Positions 8,187 through 17,401 are shown, counted from the first letter of the stretch. The stretch: 64,000 nucleotides of DNA from Paenibacillus humicus NBRC 102415 (GCF_004000905.1 NZ_BIMD01000005.1:62001-126000), one strand, 5' to 3'. Notes: generated by a model from the sequence alone, not told the origin. Numbers and translations: made by a program.

Positions 8187-9407
8187 CTAGAGTATGGTGC
8201 CGCCGCCCGCTTCGACATGCAGCACGTCCTGATGCTCCACATGGACGCCGGCCACGACCGCGCTTCCCAGCTTGGTCATCCTCACGACGGTGCCCAGCTT
8301 CTCGTCCTCCCCGATCCGCAGCATGCCCAGATGCAGAAGCATCATGAGAATCCGCTTGTCCATCACGGAATCGGCCGTATCGTAGTAATAAGGCTTGATG
8401 AAGGGAAGCAGGACGGCGCGGAGCGAATCCGCCGTCACCCAGCGGTCCGCCAAATCGTCGATCCAATGGGCGAGGGACAGAAGATTCGGGACTGCGCCCT
8501 TATACAGCCGGAGCCAGAAGCGATAGAGCTGTTCGGCAGTCGCCGCGCGCCTGTCCAGCAGCGCCTCGGTTCCCCTCTCCGACAAGACGAGCACATCCTC
8601 ATCTTCCACGAGCCACTTATTATAGAAGCAATAGTCATAGACCAGCGAGAATCGTTCGGGATATTCCCGGAACCGGCGCCCGTATCCGAAGCGGAAAGCC
8701 GCTTTGGCCGGGGGCTCCTCCTGCACGCCGAAGCTCTCCATGATCTGCATGACTGTGCGCCTGTGCATATATCCGTCTCTCGTCAGCGGCACTTCGTGAT
8801 GGCGGACATAAGAGAGCAAGGCATGCACATCCTCGCCGAGCAGCTCTTGTTCATCCCGGTACACGGAAGGCTCGCCCGCATAGACGAGGCTCTCGCGGAA
8901 GCGACGTCTCAGCGTATCGCGGAACTTCACCTTCAGATCTTTCGGAATTTGAAACAGATAACGCTCCGGGCCGCTGATTCCGTTGAACAGCCAGCCTTGC
9001 TGCTTGAAGCGGGAGATGATTTCCCTTGGACCCGATTCAGGCACGGGCTGAGCCTTGCCCTTGCGGCGGTTTTTCGGGACGCTGTCCGCATGCGGACGCT
9101 TCGTTTCCGCTATCCGCGACACGGCAGCCGCCTCATCGTCTTGAAGCTTGCTCGATTGCACCCGCGCGATCAACTCTTCCAGGCTGAACAATTCCCTTTT
9201 GTCGAATAGCAGAGAGTTGATGAAGCGCAAATCTTCCAAACGCATGCTGCCCACCTGAGCCTCGAAAACTTCCCTTGATCCCACCTTGGAAAGGATCGAC
9301 TGAATCAGCTCGTTTTTGGAATGTCCGTTGCACTCGCATTGGTATACGTCCGCTATCCGGCTGAGCTGGGCGATATCGGCGTAACCCAGCATATCCGCGA
9401 AGTTCAT
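8187..9407 (-). CDS. hypothetical protein, 406 aa
   Basis: I do not recognise this protein. The N terminus (about residues 1-42) is a short helical segment resembling SAP or Rho-N folds (LSRIADVYQCECNGHSKNELIQSIL). A basic, low-complexity linker (about 95-130) follows, then a long mixed region with many aromatic and charged residues and no catalytic signature. There is no signal or membrane segment. The ATG at 9407 has AGGAGG nine bases upstream; eleven codons of open frame before it are discarded. It stands alone between two terminated transcripts. A nucleic-acid-binding role is only a guess from the N-terminal segment. Confidence 0.7.
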   Translation of the reverse strand: MNFADMLGYADIAQLSRIADVYQCECNGHSKNELIQSILSKVGSREVFEAQVGSMRLEDLRFINSLLFDKRELFSLEELIARVQSSKLQDDEAAAVSRIAETKRPHADSVPKNRRKGKAQPVPESGPREIISRFKQQGWLFNGISGPERYLFQIPKDLKVKFRDTLRRRFRESLVYAGEPSVYRDEQELLGEDVHALLSYVRHHEVPLTRDGYMHRRTVMQIMESFGVQEEPPAKAAFRFGYGRRFREYPERFSLVYDYCFYNKWLVEDEDVLVLSERGTEALLDRRAATAEQLYRFWLRLYKGAVPNLLSLAHWIDDLADRWVTADSLRAVLLPFIKPYYYDTADSVMDKRILMMLLHLGMLRIGEDEKLGTVVRMTKLGSAVVAGVHVEHQDVLHVEAGGGTIL

Positions 9408-9479
9408 TCTCTCTTCCCTCCTGCCATTTGCTAGTACCATTATGGGAAGATCCTCGACGTTTAAGACATGGCGGGAACG

Positions 9480-9507
9480 AAAAAAAACCTTCGCCGAAAG
9501 GCGAAGG
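9480..9507 (-). terminator. terminator after histidine phosphatase gene
   Basis: A perfect 8-bp stem (9488-9495 with 9500-9507) with a GAAA tetraloop is followed on the minus strand by seven T. Confidence 0.9.
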
Positions 9508-9533
9508 TGACGTATAACCGGACTCGACTCGGC

Positions 9534-10127
9534 TCAGCTCTCGAGGTGGAGGGTGCAATTATGAAGCAGCGGCGTCCACTTGCTGCCGTCGAACTCAAGA
9601 ATGGAATAGGACATGTTGTTGAGATAGGTTTGGCTGAGTCCGTCGCAGAGAACTTCCAGCAGTTGGGCCAGGTAGCTTCCGTGCGTAACGACGAGCAGCC
9701 TGGAATCAGGGTACTGCTCCTCCATGCGGGCGACGAAGGCTTGGCCACGCTCCTGCACGCGTTCATCCGACTCGATGCCCGCATCTGGATGGGTCCGCCA
9801 CATCGCTCCCCAACGCTCGATTCTTTCCGCTTCCTTTGTCCCCTCTACAAGACCGAAGCTGCGCTCCGTCAGAAGCGGTTCCGGCTCGAGCAGCGGAATG
9901 TCCAGCTTCTCGGCGATGACTACCCCGGTTTCCCGCGCACGGACCAAAGGACTGGTCACGACTCCATCCCATATGTCGCCGTCCCTGAGCAGCCTGTCCG
10001 CAAGCCTTCCGGCCTGATCCCGCCCTTCCCCGTTCAGCGGTATGTCCGTAATGCCTTGAATTCGTCCCTCTGCATTCCAATCCGTCTTCCCATGACGGAT
10101 CAGCCCCAGCTTCATCATCTTGTCCAT
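9534..10127 (-). CDS. histidine phosphatase family protein
   Basis: The 197-aa protein is a branch-1 histidine phosphatase (phosphoglycerate mutase fold). The phosphoacceptor histidine lies in LIRHGKTDWN (about residues 9-18), the second arginine in SPLVRARETG, and the second catalytic histidine in VVTHGSYL (about 147). Such proteins act on sugar phosphates, nucleotides or cofactor precursors, and the substrate here is not predictable. It shares no operon with its neighbours, being bounded by terminators on both sides. Confidence 0.88.
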   Translation of the reverse strand: MDKMMKLGLIRHGKTDWNAEGRIQGITDIPLNGEGRDQAGRLADRLLRDGDIWDGVVTSPLVRARETGVVIAEKLDIPLLEPEPLLTERSFGLVEGTKEAERIERWGAMWRTHPDAGIESDERVQERGQAFVARMEEQYPDSRLLVVTHGSYLAQLLEVLCDGLSQTYLNNMSYSILEFDGSKWTPLLHNCTLHLES

Positions 10128-10148
10128 TCTCTCCTTCGTTCTGAACCT

Positions 10149-10174
10149 AAAAATCCGGCCGCAAATGCAGCCGG
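10149..10174 (-). terminator. terminator after sigma/anti-sigma operon
   Basis: An 8-bp stem with one G-U pair (10155-10162 with 10167-10174) is followed by ATTTTTAGG on the minus strand, just past the anti-sigma factor stop. Confidence 0.75.
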
Positions 10175-10188
10175 AAACGGTCTTACCC

Positions 10189-10788
10189 TTATTTGCGAAT
10201 TCGCGAAAGCCAATTCAGCATGAACAAAATCAGTACCAGCCCCAGCATGGACAAGATGATCCAATATTGCGGCGTTGTCGGCACGATATTGAGTATGAAC
10301 GGATCGCTGACCTGGGCTACGGGAGTGTCGGCAGAAAAGCTCGCCTTGAACATCGTGCCCGATGAGGCGCTTGCGGTCTCCATCAATCCGGTCTGGGTAG
10401 CCGTTTCCGAATCCGCGTCGCCGCGGCTTAACAGCACGTATAACAAGCTGGTCGTAAACATCGCCAGGCAAGCTGCCACAGCAGCCGAAACCCGGTTGTT
10501 CAAATGCCTGCCCAGCGGATGAAACAGTCGCGGCTTGGGATTGTACCCGTCTTCCGCATAAATTCGATCCATAACCTGTCGGTTGACTGACTCAGCGGAT
10601 TCCCAGGAAGCAGCTTCGTCTTCCTCCGCGAGCTGCCTGATCAGCAGCTCGCTTTCCTCCCACAAGCGGAAATCTTCCTTGCAAGCTATGCAATGCTTCA
10701 AATGCAGGTCGACGGACAGCTTTAAAGGGTCGCCTTCGGGGAGATCCCAGTAAAGGCCGAGCGCCTCCTGCACTTCATCGCATTTCAT
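10189..10788 (-). CDS. putative anti-sigma factor (zf-HC2)
   Basis: The 199-aa protein has a zinc-binding anti-sigma N terminus with an H-x3-C-x2-C motif (HLKHCIAC, about residues 29-36) and two hydrophobic segments: one near 105-120 and one at the C terminus, which ends in a short basic tail (RIRK). Its start overlaps the upstream sigma factor stop by four bases, so the two are translationally coupled. It probably tethers the sigma factor at the membrane until a signal releases it. The inducing signal is unknown. Confidence 0.85.
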   Translation of the reverse strand: MKCDEVQEALGLYWDLPEGDPLKLSVDLHLKHCIACKEDFRLWEESELLIRQLAEEDEAASWESAESVNRQVMDRIYAEDGYNPKPRLFHPLGRHLNNRVSAAVAACLAMFTTSLLYVLLSRGDADSETATQTGLMETASASSGTMFKASFSADTPVAQVSDPFILNIVPTTPQYWIILSMLGLVLILFMLNWLSRIRK

Positions 10789-11378
10789 CGCAGCTTCATC
10801 CCTTCGAAATCTTCGCTCGCAACCTCTTCGAAGTAAGGCTCCAGCTGCATCTTCACGCTGCTTCTGGCGCGGAAGAGCAAGGATTTGACCGAGCTGACCG
10901 TGCCTCCAAGAATATCAGCGATTTCCTGATAATCCAATCCATCATATTCTCTCAGCACAAGCGCGGAACGCTGCTTCTCGGGCAAGGTGCGGATCGCATC
11001 TCTCACGAGCGACATGCGCTCCCCCTGAAGGATCTGCTGCTCTGGAGCGGCTTCCTCCGGCGCTGCCGGCATCAGCCCGCTCTCTTCGAGAGGGATATGT
11101 ATGCTGCGCTGCTTGCGCAGCTCGCTGAGCACCGTATTGCGCGCGATGGTGTACAGCCAGGTGGAAAATTGGGCATCCACCTCACGGAAGGAGCTCAGGC
11201 TTCGATAGGCCTTGTAGAAGGTTTCGGAGCACAGGTCCTCCGCGGCAAGCTCCATCTTGGAGCTTCGCAGCATATGAAGGATGAAAGACATGATCTTGCG
11301 CTGGTAACGCCTCATTAATTCGGAGTAGAGCTCAATATTTCCGTCTTTGATTTGCCGGATAAGTTCGGAATCAAGCAT
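10785..11378 (-). CDS. ECF-type RNA polymerase sigma factor
   Basis: The 197-aa protein has sigma-70 region 2 (about residues 20-85, with CSETFYKAYRSL and STWLYTIARN) and region 4 (about 125-180, with EYDGLDYQEIADIL and SVKSLLFRARS as the helix-turn-helix). There is no region 3, as in ECF sigma factors. The ATG at 11378 is preferred; a TTG further upstream (11429) is possible. It is coupled to the anti-sigma gene. The upstream gap has a separate short leader transcription unit (11661-11779). Its regulon is unknown. Confidence 0.92.
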   Translation of the reverse strand: MLDSELIRQIKDGNIELYSELMRRYQRKIMSFILHMLRSSKMELAAEDLCSETFYKAYRSLSSFREVDAQFSTWLYTIARNTVLSELRKQRSIHIPLEESGLMPAAPEEAAPEQQILQGERMSLVRDAIRTLPEKQRSALVLREYDGLDYQEIADILGGTVSSVKSLLFRARSSVKMQLEPYFEEVASEDFEGMKLR

Positions 11379-11611
11379 GACAGGCGGTAGTACCTCCTCA
11401 CCTGCAAATATTCCGTTCCGGTTAAACAATTGTACCGGAGCGGCTGCAGAAAGTTGCGCTGTCTGAAGAAAAAAAGTTCGAAGCCTCTTATGAGTATTTC
11501 GGAACGGCGGATCTCATTCTGTATAGATTCCAATTCGATAAGGAATTTCATAATCCTGCCGCCTTCGACAAGAATCATTACCCAATAATTGGATGGCCCA
11601 AAACTCACTGT

Positions 11612-11620
11612 ATTGTAGCA
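11612..11620 (-). promoter_or_regulatory. possible extended -10 promoter before sigma factor gene
   Basis: On the minus strand TGCTACAAT fits an extended -10 element, but no clear -35 is seen. It would give the sigma factor gene its own start downstream of the leader terminator. The rest of 11379-11660 shows no supported gene. Confidence 0.3.
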
Positions 11621-11660
11621 TGGGCTCGGAGGTAATATCGGAAAATGAGGAAAGTTTAAG

Positions 11661-11691
11661 AAAAACAAAAAGCCGCCTTATAAAAGGCGGC
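11661..11691 (-). terminator. terminator of a short leader transcript
   Basis: A perfect 8-bp GC-rich stem (11672-11679 with 11684-11691) is followed by TTTTTGTTTTT on the minus strand. It lies only about 55 bases after a strong promoter and about 280 bases before the sigma factor start, so it ends a very short RNA or acts as an attenuator. Confidence 0.85.
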
Positions 11692-11749
11692 CCGCACAAG
11701 ACGTGCGATGGAGTTGGATAGGAGTGGAGAGAAACCATACTGTAGTGCT

Positions 11750-11779
11750 AGTATAATGTATCCGTTTTCAATTTGTCAA
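11750..11779 (-). promoter_or_regulatory. strong sigma-A promoter driving a short leader
   Basis: On the minus strand a perfect TTGACA (11774-11779) and TATACT (11750-11755) are 18 bases apart. Transcription would start near 11743, and a strong terminator follows at 11691-11661, giving an RNA of about 80 nt. Confidence 0.7.
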
Positions 11780-11909
11780 TAAGCGTTTTCATTTTTTTAT
11801 TATGGAGGCTATGTTCATTAACATAGTTGATTTTCAGCCAAAATATTGCCTTAATAAACCGCCCTTTACAGGGTCTATCGCACCAATAGTTCAGCGCCGT
11901 CCATGCTTG

Positions 11910-12308
11910 TTATAACGTTACGTCTACCCACCTTCTGACCACTTCTTTTAGGAGCTCTCTTTTAACTTCGACATCTTTTATATCGGTAAACCTTATTGTG
12001 GCTCTGTCATTTGTTACCCATTCCATTAGTCCTTGCACATCTTCGAAGTAACGCTTCACGTTTATGCTTTCTTTTGCTTTGGCTCCTCGGTGAAGCACAA
12101 GTCTAAAAAAGCCATTTCCATGAAGGTTGAAGGTTATTCTATCATCATCATGAAAACAGAAACTCGGTGCATTCCATTTCACATGTTCGGAAAGCTCCCT
12201 ATCCGTACCTAAGACGATCCTACGGACCTCTTCAATTTCCCTTTTCAATGGATGTACAAGATTCTGTAAATATTCTTCGACTTGTCGTTCGCCTGGAAGC
12301 TTCGCCAT
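11910..12308 (-). CDS. DUF1801 domain protein
   Basis: The 132-aa protein has the DUF1801 (YdhG-like, FrataxIn-like fold) pattern: an N-terminal helix pair with VHPLKREIEEVRRIV, then the core KWNAPSFCFHDDDRITFNLH, and RLVLHRGAKAK. Its function is unknown. The ATG at 12308 follows AGGAG at eight bases. The gene is AT-rich compared with its neighbours and lies beside a transposase remnant, so it is probably an acquired accessory gene. Confidence 0.8.
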   Translation of the reverse strand: MAKLPGERQVEEYLQNLVHPLKREIEEVRRIVLGTDRELSEHVKWNAPSFCFHDDDRITFNLHGNGFFRLVLHRGAKAKESINVKRYFEDVQGLMEWVTNDRATIRFTDIKDVEVKRELLKEVVRRWVDVTL

Positions 12309-12498
12309 TTTGATCACTCCTATGCACATTTAATTGCTCAGTACTAATTTTGGACTTTGAACCATTTTCAACCTACGATATGGTCAATTTAATTTCGATT
12401 CCAAATGCTCCAGGTACTTTGTTGCCACTCCGTTGTATCTTTTACAGAAAACAGGCATGAGGACACCAACAGGTTTTTCTTAGTTCGACGCTGTGTTC

Positions 12499-12870
12499 TC
12501 ATACTCCTTGCTGTCGAGATGGCGAACGGCCACGGGCAACGAGAACCCATGCTTGGTCATTATTAATCCCACGATATTTGGCTTTCCCACCACGTTTACG
12601 TGGCTGGCGTTCTGCAATATTCCGCTTGCCCTTTTCCGAATACAGAAATTTCAACGATACCTTGAAATACTTCGGTCGGAATCTGCTTCAGAGCCGCGAG
12701 AATCTTATGCCGCCAGTAAACCAAGGTGACATGCGCGACTTCACCGTTCAATTGTTCTGCACATTTTCTCAGAGAAAATCCCTCAATCATACATTCAATC
12801 AAACGAACCCAAATATGAGGTCTCCTTGTTCGTTGAAGTGGGGTACGTGATATTACCCTCATTTCAGAAC
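12499..12870 (-). pseudogene. IS1595-type transposase remnant
   Basis: Read from about 12862 down, the first frame gives RLIECMIEGFSLRKCAEQL and HVTLVYWRHKILAAL, the helix-turn-helix region of IS1595/ISXO2-like transposases. At about 12640 the frame breaks. The next frame then gives FLYSEKGKRNIAERQPRKRG and AKYRGINNDQAWVLVARGRS, before a stop at 12499-12501. In intact relatives an acidic VEMDET-like stretch joins these two parts; here it is lost to a small deletion plus frameshift. The N-terminal zinc ribbon and the C-terminal catalytic half are also gone. I see no inverted repeats, so this is a dead fragment. Confidence 0.75.
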
Positions 12871-12992
12871 ATTGGTTCGCATCTATCCAATATCAACAAC
12901 AAAGATTAACATAGCCATTTTGGAAGAGAAAAATAGACTTTTTGAAGATTGATCCTTTGGATAGGAAGGCTGACGGCTAGCCCTGCAACATA

Positions 12993-13023
12993 CAAAAAAA
13001 AAGATCCCGGGAGCCGGGATCTT
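12993..13023 (-). terminator. terminator after tyrA
   Basis: A perfect 10-bp stem (13001-13010 with 13014-13023) with a three-base loop is followed by nine T on the minus strand. It ends the hisC-tyrA transcript. Confidence 0.9.
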
Positions 13024-13031
13024 CCATTCAA

Positions 13032-14126
13032 TCAGAACTTGACGGTATATTCGAATTGCTCCAGCACGTCGACGGCTTGATCCAGATCGCCCTGCGTGCG
13101 GAAGCTGAGCCTGAGCACGCCCGGCACATCCTCGCGGCTTTCGATGATCTGCAGGTTGCTGAGGTTGATCCTGCGGTTGCCAAGCTCCGTGGCGATCTTG
13201 CCGATGATGCCGGGATGATCCGGCACGTCCATGTAGCATTCATAGACGGATTGCAGCACGCCTCGGCGCCTCTCCGGCAGCGAATCGCGGAACTCGCCCG
13301 CGCTTCGGAACGCTTCGCTGACAGCCTCCCCGTCCCCTTCCCTCAGAATATCGGCGAAACGGCTCATCTCGCCTTTCCATTCGTCGAGCAGGTCGAGCAC
13401 GACATCGCGATTGTCCAGCAGAATATCTCTCCATACGGTCGGATCGCTCGATGCAATCCGCGTAATGTCCCGGAATCCTCCTGCCGCCAGCATGGCGTAC
13501 ATGCCGGAATCCTCGTTCCGCTTCTGCACCTGGTTGACCAGGGCGACTGCGATCAGATGCGGCAGATGGCTGATCGCTCCGACGATGCGGTCATGCTGGA
13601 CGGGGTCCATCGACACGACTCGCGCGTTCGTCAAGGCAAGCAGGCTGCCGAGCCTCGCGACAGCTTCCTCCGGCACGGCAGGATGAGGAGTGAGGATATA
13701 AAAGGCATTTTCGAACAAATGCCTTGAAGCGGCCTCGACTCCCGCTCTCTCGGAGCCCGCCATCGGATGGCCGCCGATGAACAAGGCGCGTCCCAGATCG
13801 CATTGCGACGCCGCATCCATGATGCCGGCCTTCGTGCTCCCCACATCGGTGATGATGCAGCCCGGCTTGAGCGGCAGCCTGCCGAGCTGGGCGAGATAGC
13901 CGCCGATCAAGCCCACCGGCACGCACAGAAAGATGAAGTCGGCTCCCTGGACGGCCGTCTCCAGCGAAGTCGTCGCTTCATCCACGACATGAAGCTTCAA
14001 GTATTTGTCTGCGGATTCCTGCCTGTAGGAATATCCTGTGACATGGAATCCTTCCATTCCTTTGAAGCAAAGGGCAAGAGAGCCGCCGATGAGGCCGGCT
14101 CCGATAACTGCGATTCTAGTATCCAA
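13032..14126 (-). CDS. tyrA: prephenate dehydrogenase with ACT domain
   Basis: TyrA oxidises prephenate to 4-hydroxyphenylpyruvate for tyrosine. The 364-aa protein opens with a Rossmann GAGLIGGSLA motif (about residues 9-18), carries the prephenate-binding GGHPMAGSE (about 137-145) and SHLPH, and ends in an ACT domain (about 292-364; MDVPDHPGIIGKIATELG) that usually gives feedback inhibition by tyrosine. It starts one base after the hisC stop, as in the B. subtilis aromatic supra-operon. Confidence 0.96.
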   Translation of the reverse strand: MDTRIAVIGAGLIGGSLALCFKGMEGFHVTGYSYRQESADKYLKLHVVDEATTSLETAVQGADFIFLCVPVGLIGGYLAQLGRLPLKPGCIITDVGSTKAGIMDAASQCDLGRALFIGGHPMAGSERAGVEAASRHLFENAFYILTPHPAVPEEAVARLGSLLALTNARVVSMDPVQHDRIVGAISHLPHLIAVALVNQVQKRNEDSGMYAMLAAGGFRDITRIASSDPTVWRDILLDNRDVVLDLLDEWKGEMSRFADILREGDGEAVSEAFRSAGEFRDSLPERRRGVLQSVYECYMDVPDHPGIIGKIATELGNRRINLSNLQIIESREDVPGVLRLSFRTQGDLDQAVDVLEQFEYTVKF

Positions 14127-14127
14127 C

Positions 14128-15225
14128 TTACCCGAGCACCGCCGCTTCTCTCAGAACCTGTTCCAGAGCCGCGATCAGCTTGCGGTTGTCCTCCGCCTTG
14201 CCGATGGAAATCCGCAGCCAGTTCGGCGACTTCGGCCAGTTGGCCCTAGTAATGAAGCCTTTGCGGAGCAGGGCGTCGAAAGCATCCTTGGAAGGAATCC
14301 GCACATCGACGAAGATAAAGTTCGCCTGAGTCGGGAAATACTTCAGTCCAAGACGGTCGAATTCCCCTTGCAGGTAATCGCGCTCGCGGATGTTTTTCTC
14401 GCGGCAGCCGTCGACGAAGGCCTGGTCGGCAAGCGCCGCCCTCGCTGCAGCCTGGGCGACACGGGCCGTATTGAACGGCTCCCGCACCAGGTTGATGCTG
14501 TTGATGACCGAAGGATGGGCGATTCCGTACCCGATCCTCAGCGCCGCGAGTCCATAGATTTTGGAGAAGGTGCGGAGCGAGATCAGGTTGTCGAAGCGCT
14601 TCAGCAGCTCGAGGCTGTCGTGGTAGTCCACATCGTCGACGAAATGGCAGTATGCTTCGTCCAGCACGACAAGCACGTCGCTGCGGATGCTGTTCATGAA
14701 GGAGGACAGCTCCTCCTGCGTCACGATCGCGCCCGTCGGATTGTTCGGCGAGCAGATCCAGACCACCTTCGTCTTGTCCGTTACGGCTGCCAGCATCGCG
14801 GGAAGATCATGCCTGCCATCGACGAGCGGAATCTCGATGATGACGGCATTCTCCACGACGGCGTTATGGCGGTATTGGGAGAACGTCTCGCTGGCCATGA
14901 TCGTCTCGTCTCCCGGCTCCAGGAAGGAGCGCGCGATCATAAGAATGATCTCGTCCGCTCCATTGCCCCAGATCAGCTGCTCTGGCTGCACGCCAAGATT
15001 GGCGGCCATGGCCGCCGTCAGCTCGATGCTGGCTCCGTCGGGATAGATGCTGTTGTTCTCGATCTCGGCGATGATGGCCTGACGGGCCAGCGGCGAGCTG
15101 CCGTACGGGTTCTCGTTGGAGGCGAGCTTGATGACTTCATCCAGTCCAAGCTCCCTCTTGACGTCCTCCACCGGCTTGCCGGGCTGGTAGACGGGCAGAT
15201 GTAAGATGTTGCGCTTTGCTTGCAT
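14128..15225 (-). CDS. hisC: histidinol-phosphate aminotransferase
   Basis: This 365-aa fold-type I PLP enzyme has the HisC features ASNENPYGSSP (about residues 35-45), CSPNNPTG (about 158-165) and the PLP-lysine segment TFSKIYGLAALRIGYG (about 218-233). In B. subtilis the enzyme serves both histidine synthesis and the last transamination of Tyr/Phe, which explains its place between trpA and tyrA. A terminator-like hairpin separates it from trpA, so it may also have its own promoter. Confidence 0.95.
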   Translation of the reverse strand: MQAKRNILHLPVYQPGKPVEDVKRELGLDEVIKLASNENPYGSSPLARQAIIAEIENNSIYPDGASIELTAAMAANLGVQPEQLIWGNGADEIILMIARSFLEPGDETIMASETFSQYRHNAVVENAVIIEIPLVDGRHDLPAMLAAVTDKTKVVWICSPNNPTGAIVTQEELSSFMNSIRSDVLVVLDEAYCHFVDDVDYHDSLELLKRFDNLISLRTFSKIYGLAALRIGYGIAHPSVINSINLVREPFNTARVAQAAARAALADQAFVDGCREKNIRERDYLQGEFDRLGLKYFPTQANFIFVDVRIPSKDAFDALLRKGFITRANWPKSPNWLRISIGKAEDNRKLIAALEQVLREAAVLG

Positions 15226-15335
15226 AGGATCGTCACCTCAATGATTGATTTCCGCCTGGGTGTTGCGTTATGGCATCTATTGTCTCACAGATGGCGGAAA
15301 GATGGAAGCACTTTAAAGCGTTGCACTATCAGAAA

Positions 15336-15367
15336 GAGCATCGGCCTCCCGAAGGAAGCCGATGCTC
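15336..15367 (-). terminator. hairpin after trpA
   Basis: A 10-bp perfect stem (15336-15345 with 15358-15367), extendable through the loop, lies between trpA and hisC on the minus strand. The following T-run is short (CTTTCTG), so termination is probably partial. Confidence 0.6.
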
Positions 15368-15402
15368 ACGGCGAAGCAAGTCAGGCATGGCTGCCGAGCA
15401 GG

Positions 15403-16209
15403 CTACACCCGCAATCCGGCGACAAAGCGGCCGATCTGCTCGATGCCTTGCCGGTACGTCGTTTCATCGGAGAGCAGCGGCAGCGCCTCCTCCACCTGGC
15501 GGACGATCGCGCTGCCGACAATGACTCCGTCCGCGCTGGCGCTCATCCGCTCCACCTGCTCCCGGCTGCTGATGCCGAATCCGACGGCGATCGGCAGCGG
15601 CGTCGCCTCGCGCACCGATTCCAGGAAGCCTTCGAGGCCGGCATGGAACTCGCTGCGCATGCCCGTCACGCCGAGCGAGCTCACGCAGTAGACGAAGCCC
15701 TGGGCCTCGGCGGCAATCCGCTGGACGCGCGCCTTGGAGGTCGGCGCCACGAGCGGCACGAGATGGACGCCCGCTTCCGCCGCCATCTCGCGCACCTCGC
15801 CATCCTCCTCGATCGGGAGGTCCGGGATGATCAGGCCGCTGATGCCCTGCTCGTGGAGCAGGGTGAAAAATCGCTCGAGGCCGTACTGAAGCACCGGATT
15901 GTAGTAAGTAAAAAGGATGAAGGGCATCTTGACGCCTGCCTCCCGGGCTTTGGCCGCGACATCGACGCATGCTTCCAGCGTAATCGGATTGCGCAGAGCT
16001 CTCTCGGAAGCCTTTTGAATGACAGGGCCGTCGGCAAGCGGATCGGAATACGGCACGCCGAGCTCGATCATGTCGGCTCCGGCCTTCTCCAGCTCGACGA
16101 CGATATCGACCGTCGTGCGCAGATCGGGGTCACCGGTCGTGATGAATGGAATGAGCGCCGTCCGCTTCTCTGCTTGGAGCCGTTCGAAGACGAGGTCAAT
16201 TGGATTCAT
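15403..16209 (-). CDS. trpA: tryptophan synthase alpha subunit
   Basis: TrpA cleaves indole-3-glycerol phosphate to indole and glyceraldehyde-3-phosphate. The 268-aa barrel shows [12 protein letters not shown] (about residues 18-29), the catalytic glutamate in [16 protein letters not shown] (about 45-60), and the phosphate-binding GFGISS near 210. It overlaps trpB by 14 bases and is the last trp gene. Confidence 0.97.
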   Translation of the reverse strand: MNPIDLVFERLQAEKRTALIPFITTGDPDLRTTVDIVVELEKAGADMIELGVPYSDPLADGPVIQKASERALRNPITLEACVDVAAKAREAGVKMPFILFTYYNPVLQYGLERFFTLLHEQGISGLIIPDLPIEEDGEVREMAAEAGVHLVPLVAPTSKARVQRIAAEAQGFVYCVSSLGVTGMRSEFHAGLEGFLESVREATPLPIAVGFGISSREQVERMSASADGVIVGSAIVRQVEEALPLLSDETTYRQGIEQIGRFVAGLRV

Positions 16210-17401
16210 GCTTCAGCCCTCCGAGATATCCCATAATCGTTTCCACATCCTTGTCTCCCCGGCCCGAGAGGCTGACGACGATCGTCTGGCCGGCGGGCAG
16301 GGACGGCGCCAGCTTCATCACATGCGCGATCGCATGGGCCGACTCCAGGGCGGGAATGATGCCTTCCGTCCGCGACAGCAGCTGGAGAGCCTCAAGCGCC
16401 TCGGCGTCGGTGACAGGGAAGTATTCCGCCCGGCCGACATCCTTGAGATAGGCATGCTCGGGGCCGATTCCCGGATAGTCGAGTCCGGCGGAAATGGAAT
16501 GCGCCGGCTGCACCTGGCCGGTCTCATCCTGCAGGACGTAGCTGAGAGAGCCTTGGAAGACGCCGTGCCGGCCCTTGGTCATCGTGGCGGCATGCTCCTC
16601 CGTATCCACGCCGCGTCCGGCCGCTTCGACGCCGATCAGACGGACGGATTCGTCTCCTACGAACGGGTAGAAAATGCCCATGGCGTTGCTGCCGCCGCCG
16701 ACGGCGGCCACGATGTAATCCGGAAGCCGTCCCTCATCCTTCAGAATCTGCTCGCGAGCCTCGTCTCCGATGATGCGCTGGAAATCCCTTACAATCATCG
16801 GATATGGATGAGGGCCCGTAACCGAACCGAGAATGTAATACGTATCGTCCACATTGCTGACCCAGTAGCGCAGCGTTTCGTTGCAGGCATCCTTGAGCGT
16901 GCGCGTGCCGGAGAGCACCGGCACCACTTCCGCCCCAAGCAGCTGCATCCGGAACACGTTGAGCTGCTGGCGCTTCATGTCTTCCTCGCCCATGAAGACC
17001 TTGCATTCAAGTCCGAGCAGGGCCGCGATCGTGGCGGAAGCGACGCCATGCTGGCCGGCGCCGGTTTCGGCGATGATTTTCTTCTTGCCCATCCGCTTGG
17101 CGAGTACGCCCTGTCCGATCGTATTGTTGATTTTATGGGCGCCAGTATGGTTGAGATCTTCGCGCTTGAGATAGATCTTCGCTCCGCCCAGATGCCGAGT
17201 CAGCCGCTCGGCGAAATACAAGGATGTCGGCCTGCCGGAATAGGTATGGAGAAGCTCGTTCACTTCAGCCTGGAAGTCAGGGTCCTGGGAATAATGCTTG
17301 TACGCCTCCTCAAGCTCGAGGAGCGCGTTCATCAGCGTCTCCGGTACGTAACGGCCGCCGAACTTGCCGAATCGTCCGCTTGCGTCTGGTACTTGAATCA
17401 T
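16196..17401 (-). CDS. trpB: tryptophan synthase beta subunit
   Basis: TrpB joins indole and serine to give tryptophan using PLP. The 401-aa product has [12 protein letters not shown] near residue 55, the PLP-lysine in [11 protein letters not shown] (about 83-93), [10 protein letters not shown] (about 112-121) and the phosphate-binding GGGSNAMG (about 235-242). It overlaps trpF by four bases and trpA by 14, which suits coupled synthesis of the alpha2beta2 complex. Confidence 0.98.
   Translation of the reverse strand: MIQVPDASGRFGKFGGRYVPETLMNALLELEEAYKHYSQDPDFQAEVNELLHTYSGRPTSLYFAERLTRHLGGAKIYLKREDLNHTGAHKINNTIGQGVLAKRMGKKKIIAETGAGQHGVASATIAALLGLECKVFMGEEDMKRQQLNVFRMQLLGAEVVPVLSGTRTLKDACNETLRYWVSNVDDTYYILGSVTGPHPYPMIVRDFQRIIGDEAREQILKDEGRLPDYIVAAVGGGSNAMGIFYPFVGDESVRLIGVEAAGRGVDTEEHAATMTKGRHGVFQGSLSYVLQDETGQVQPAHSISAGLDYPGIGPEHAYLKDVGRAEYFPVTDAEALEALQLLSRTEGIIPALESAHAIAHVMKLAPSLPAGQTIVVSLSGRGDKDVETIMGYLGGLKHESN

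Noticed and set aside
11514-11738. 74-aa ORF reading through the leader terminator
   Set aside because: It begins almost at the transcription start, has no ribosome-binding site and runs across a strong terminator; codon use is unlike the genome.
12370-12500. Continuation of the IS1595-type transposase beyond 12499
   Set aside because: After the stop at 12499-12501 I could not find in-frame catalytic residues or an inverted repeat, so I ended the remnant there.
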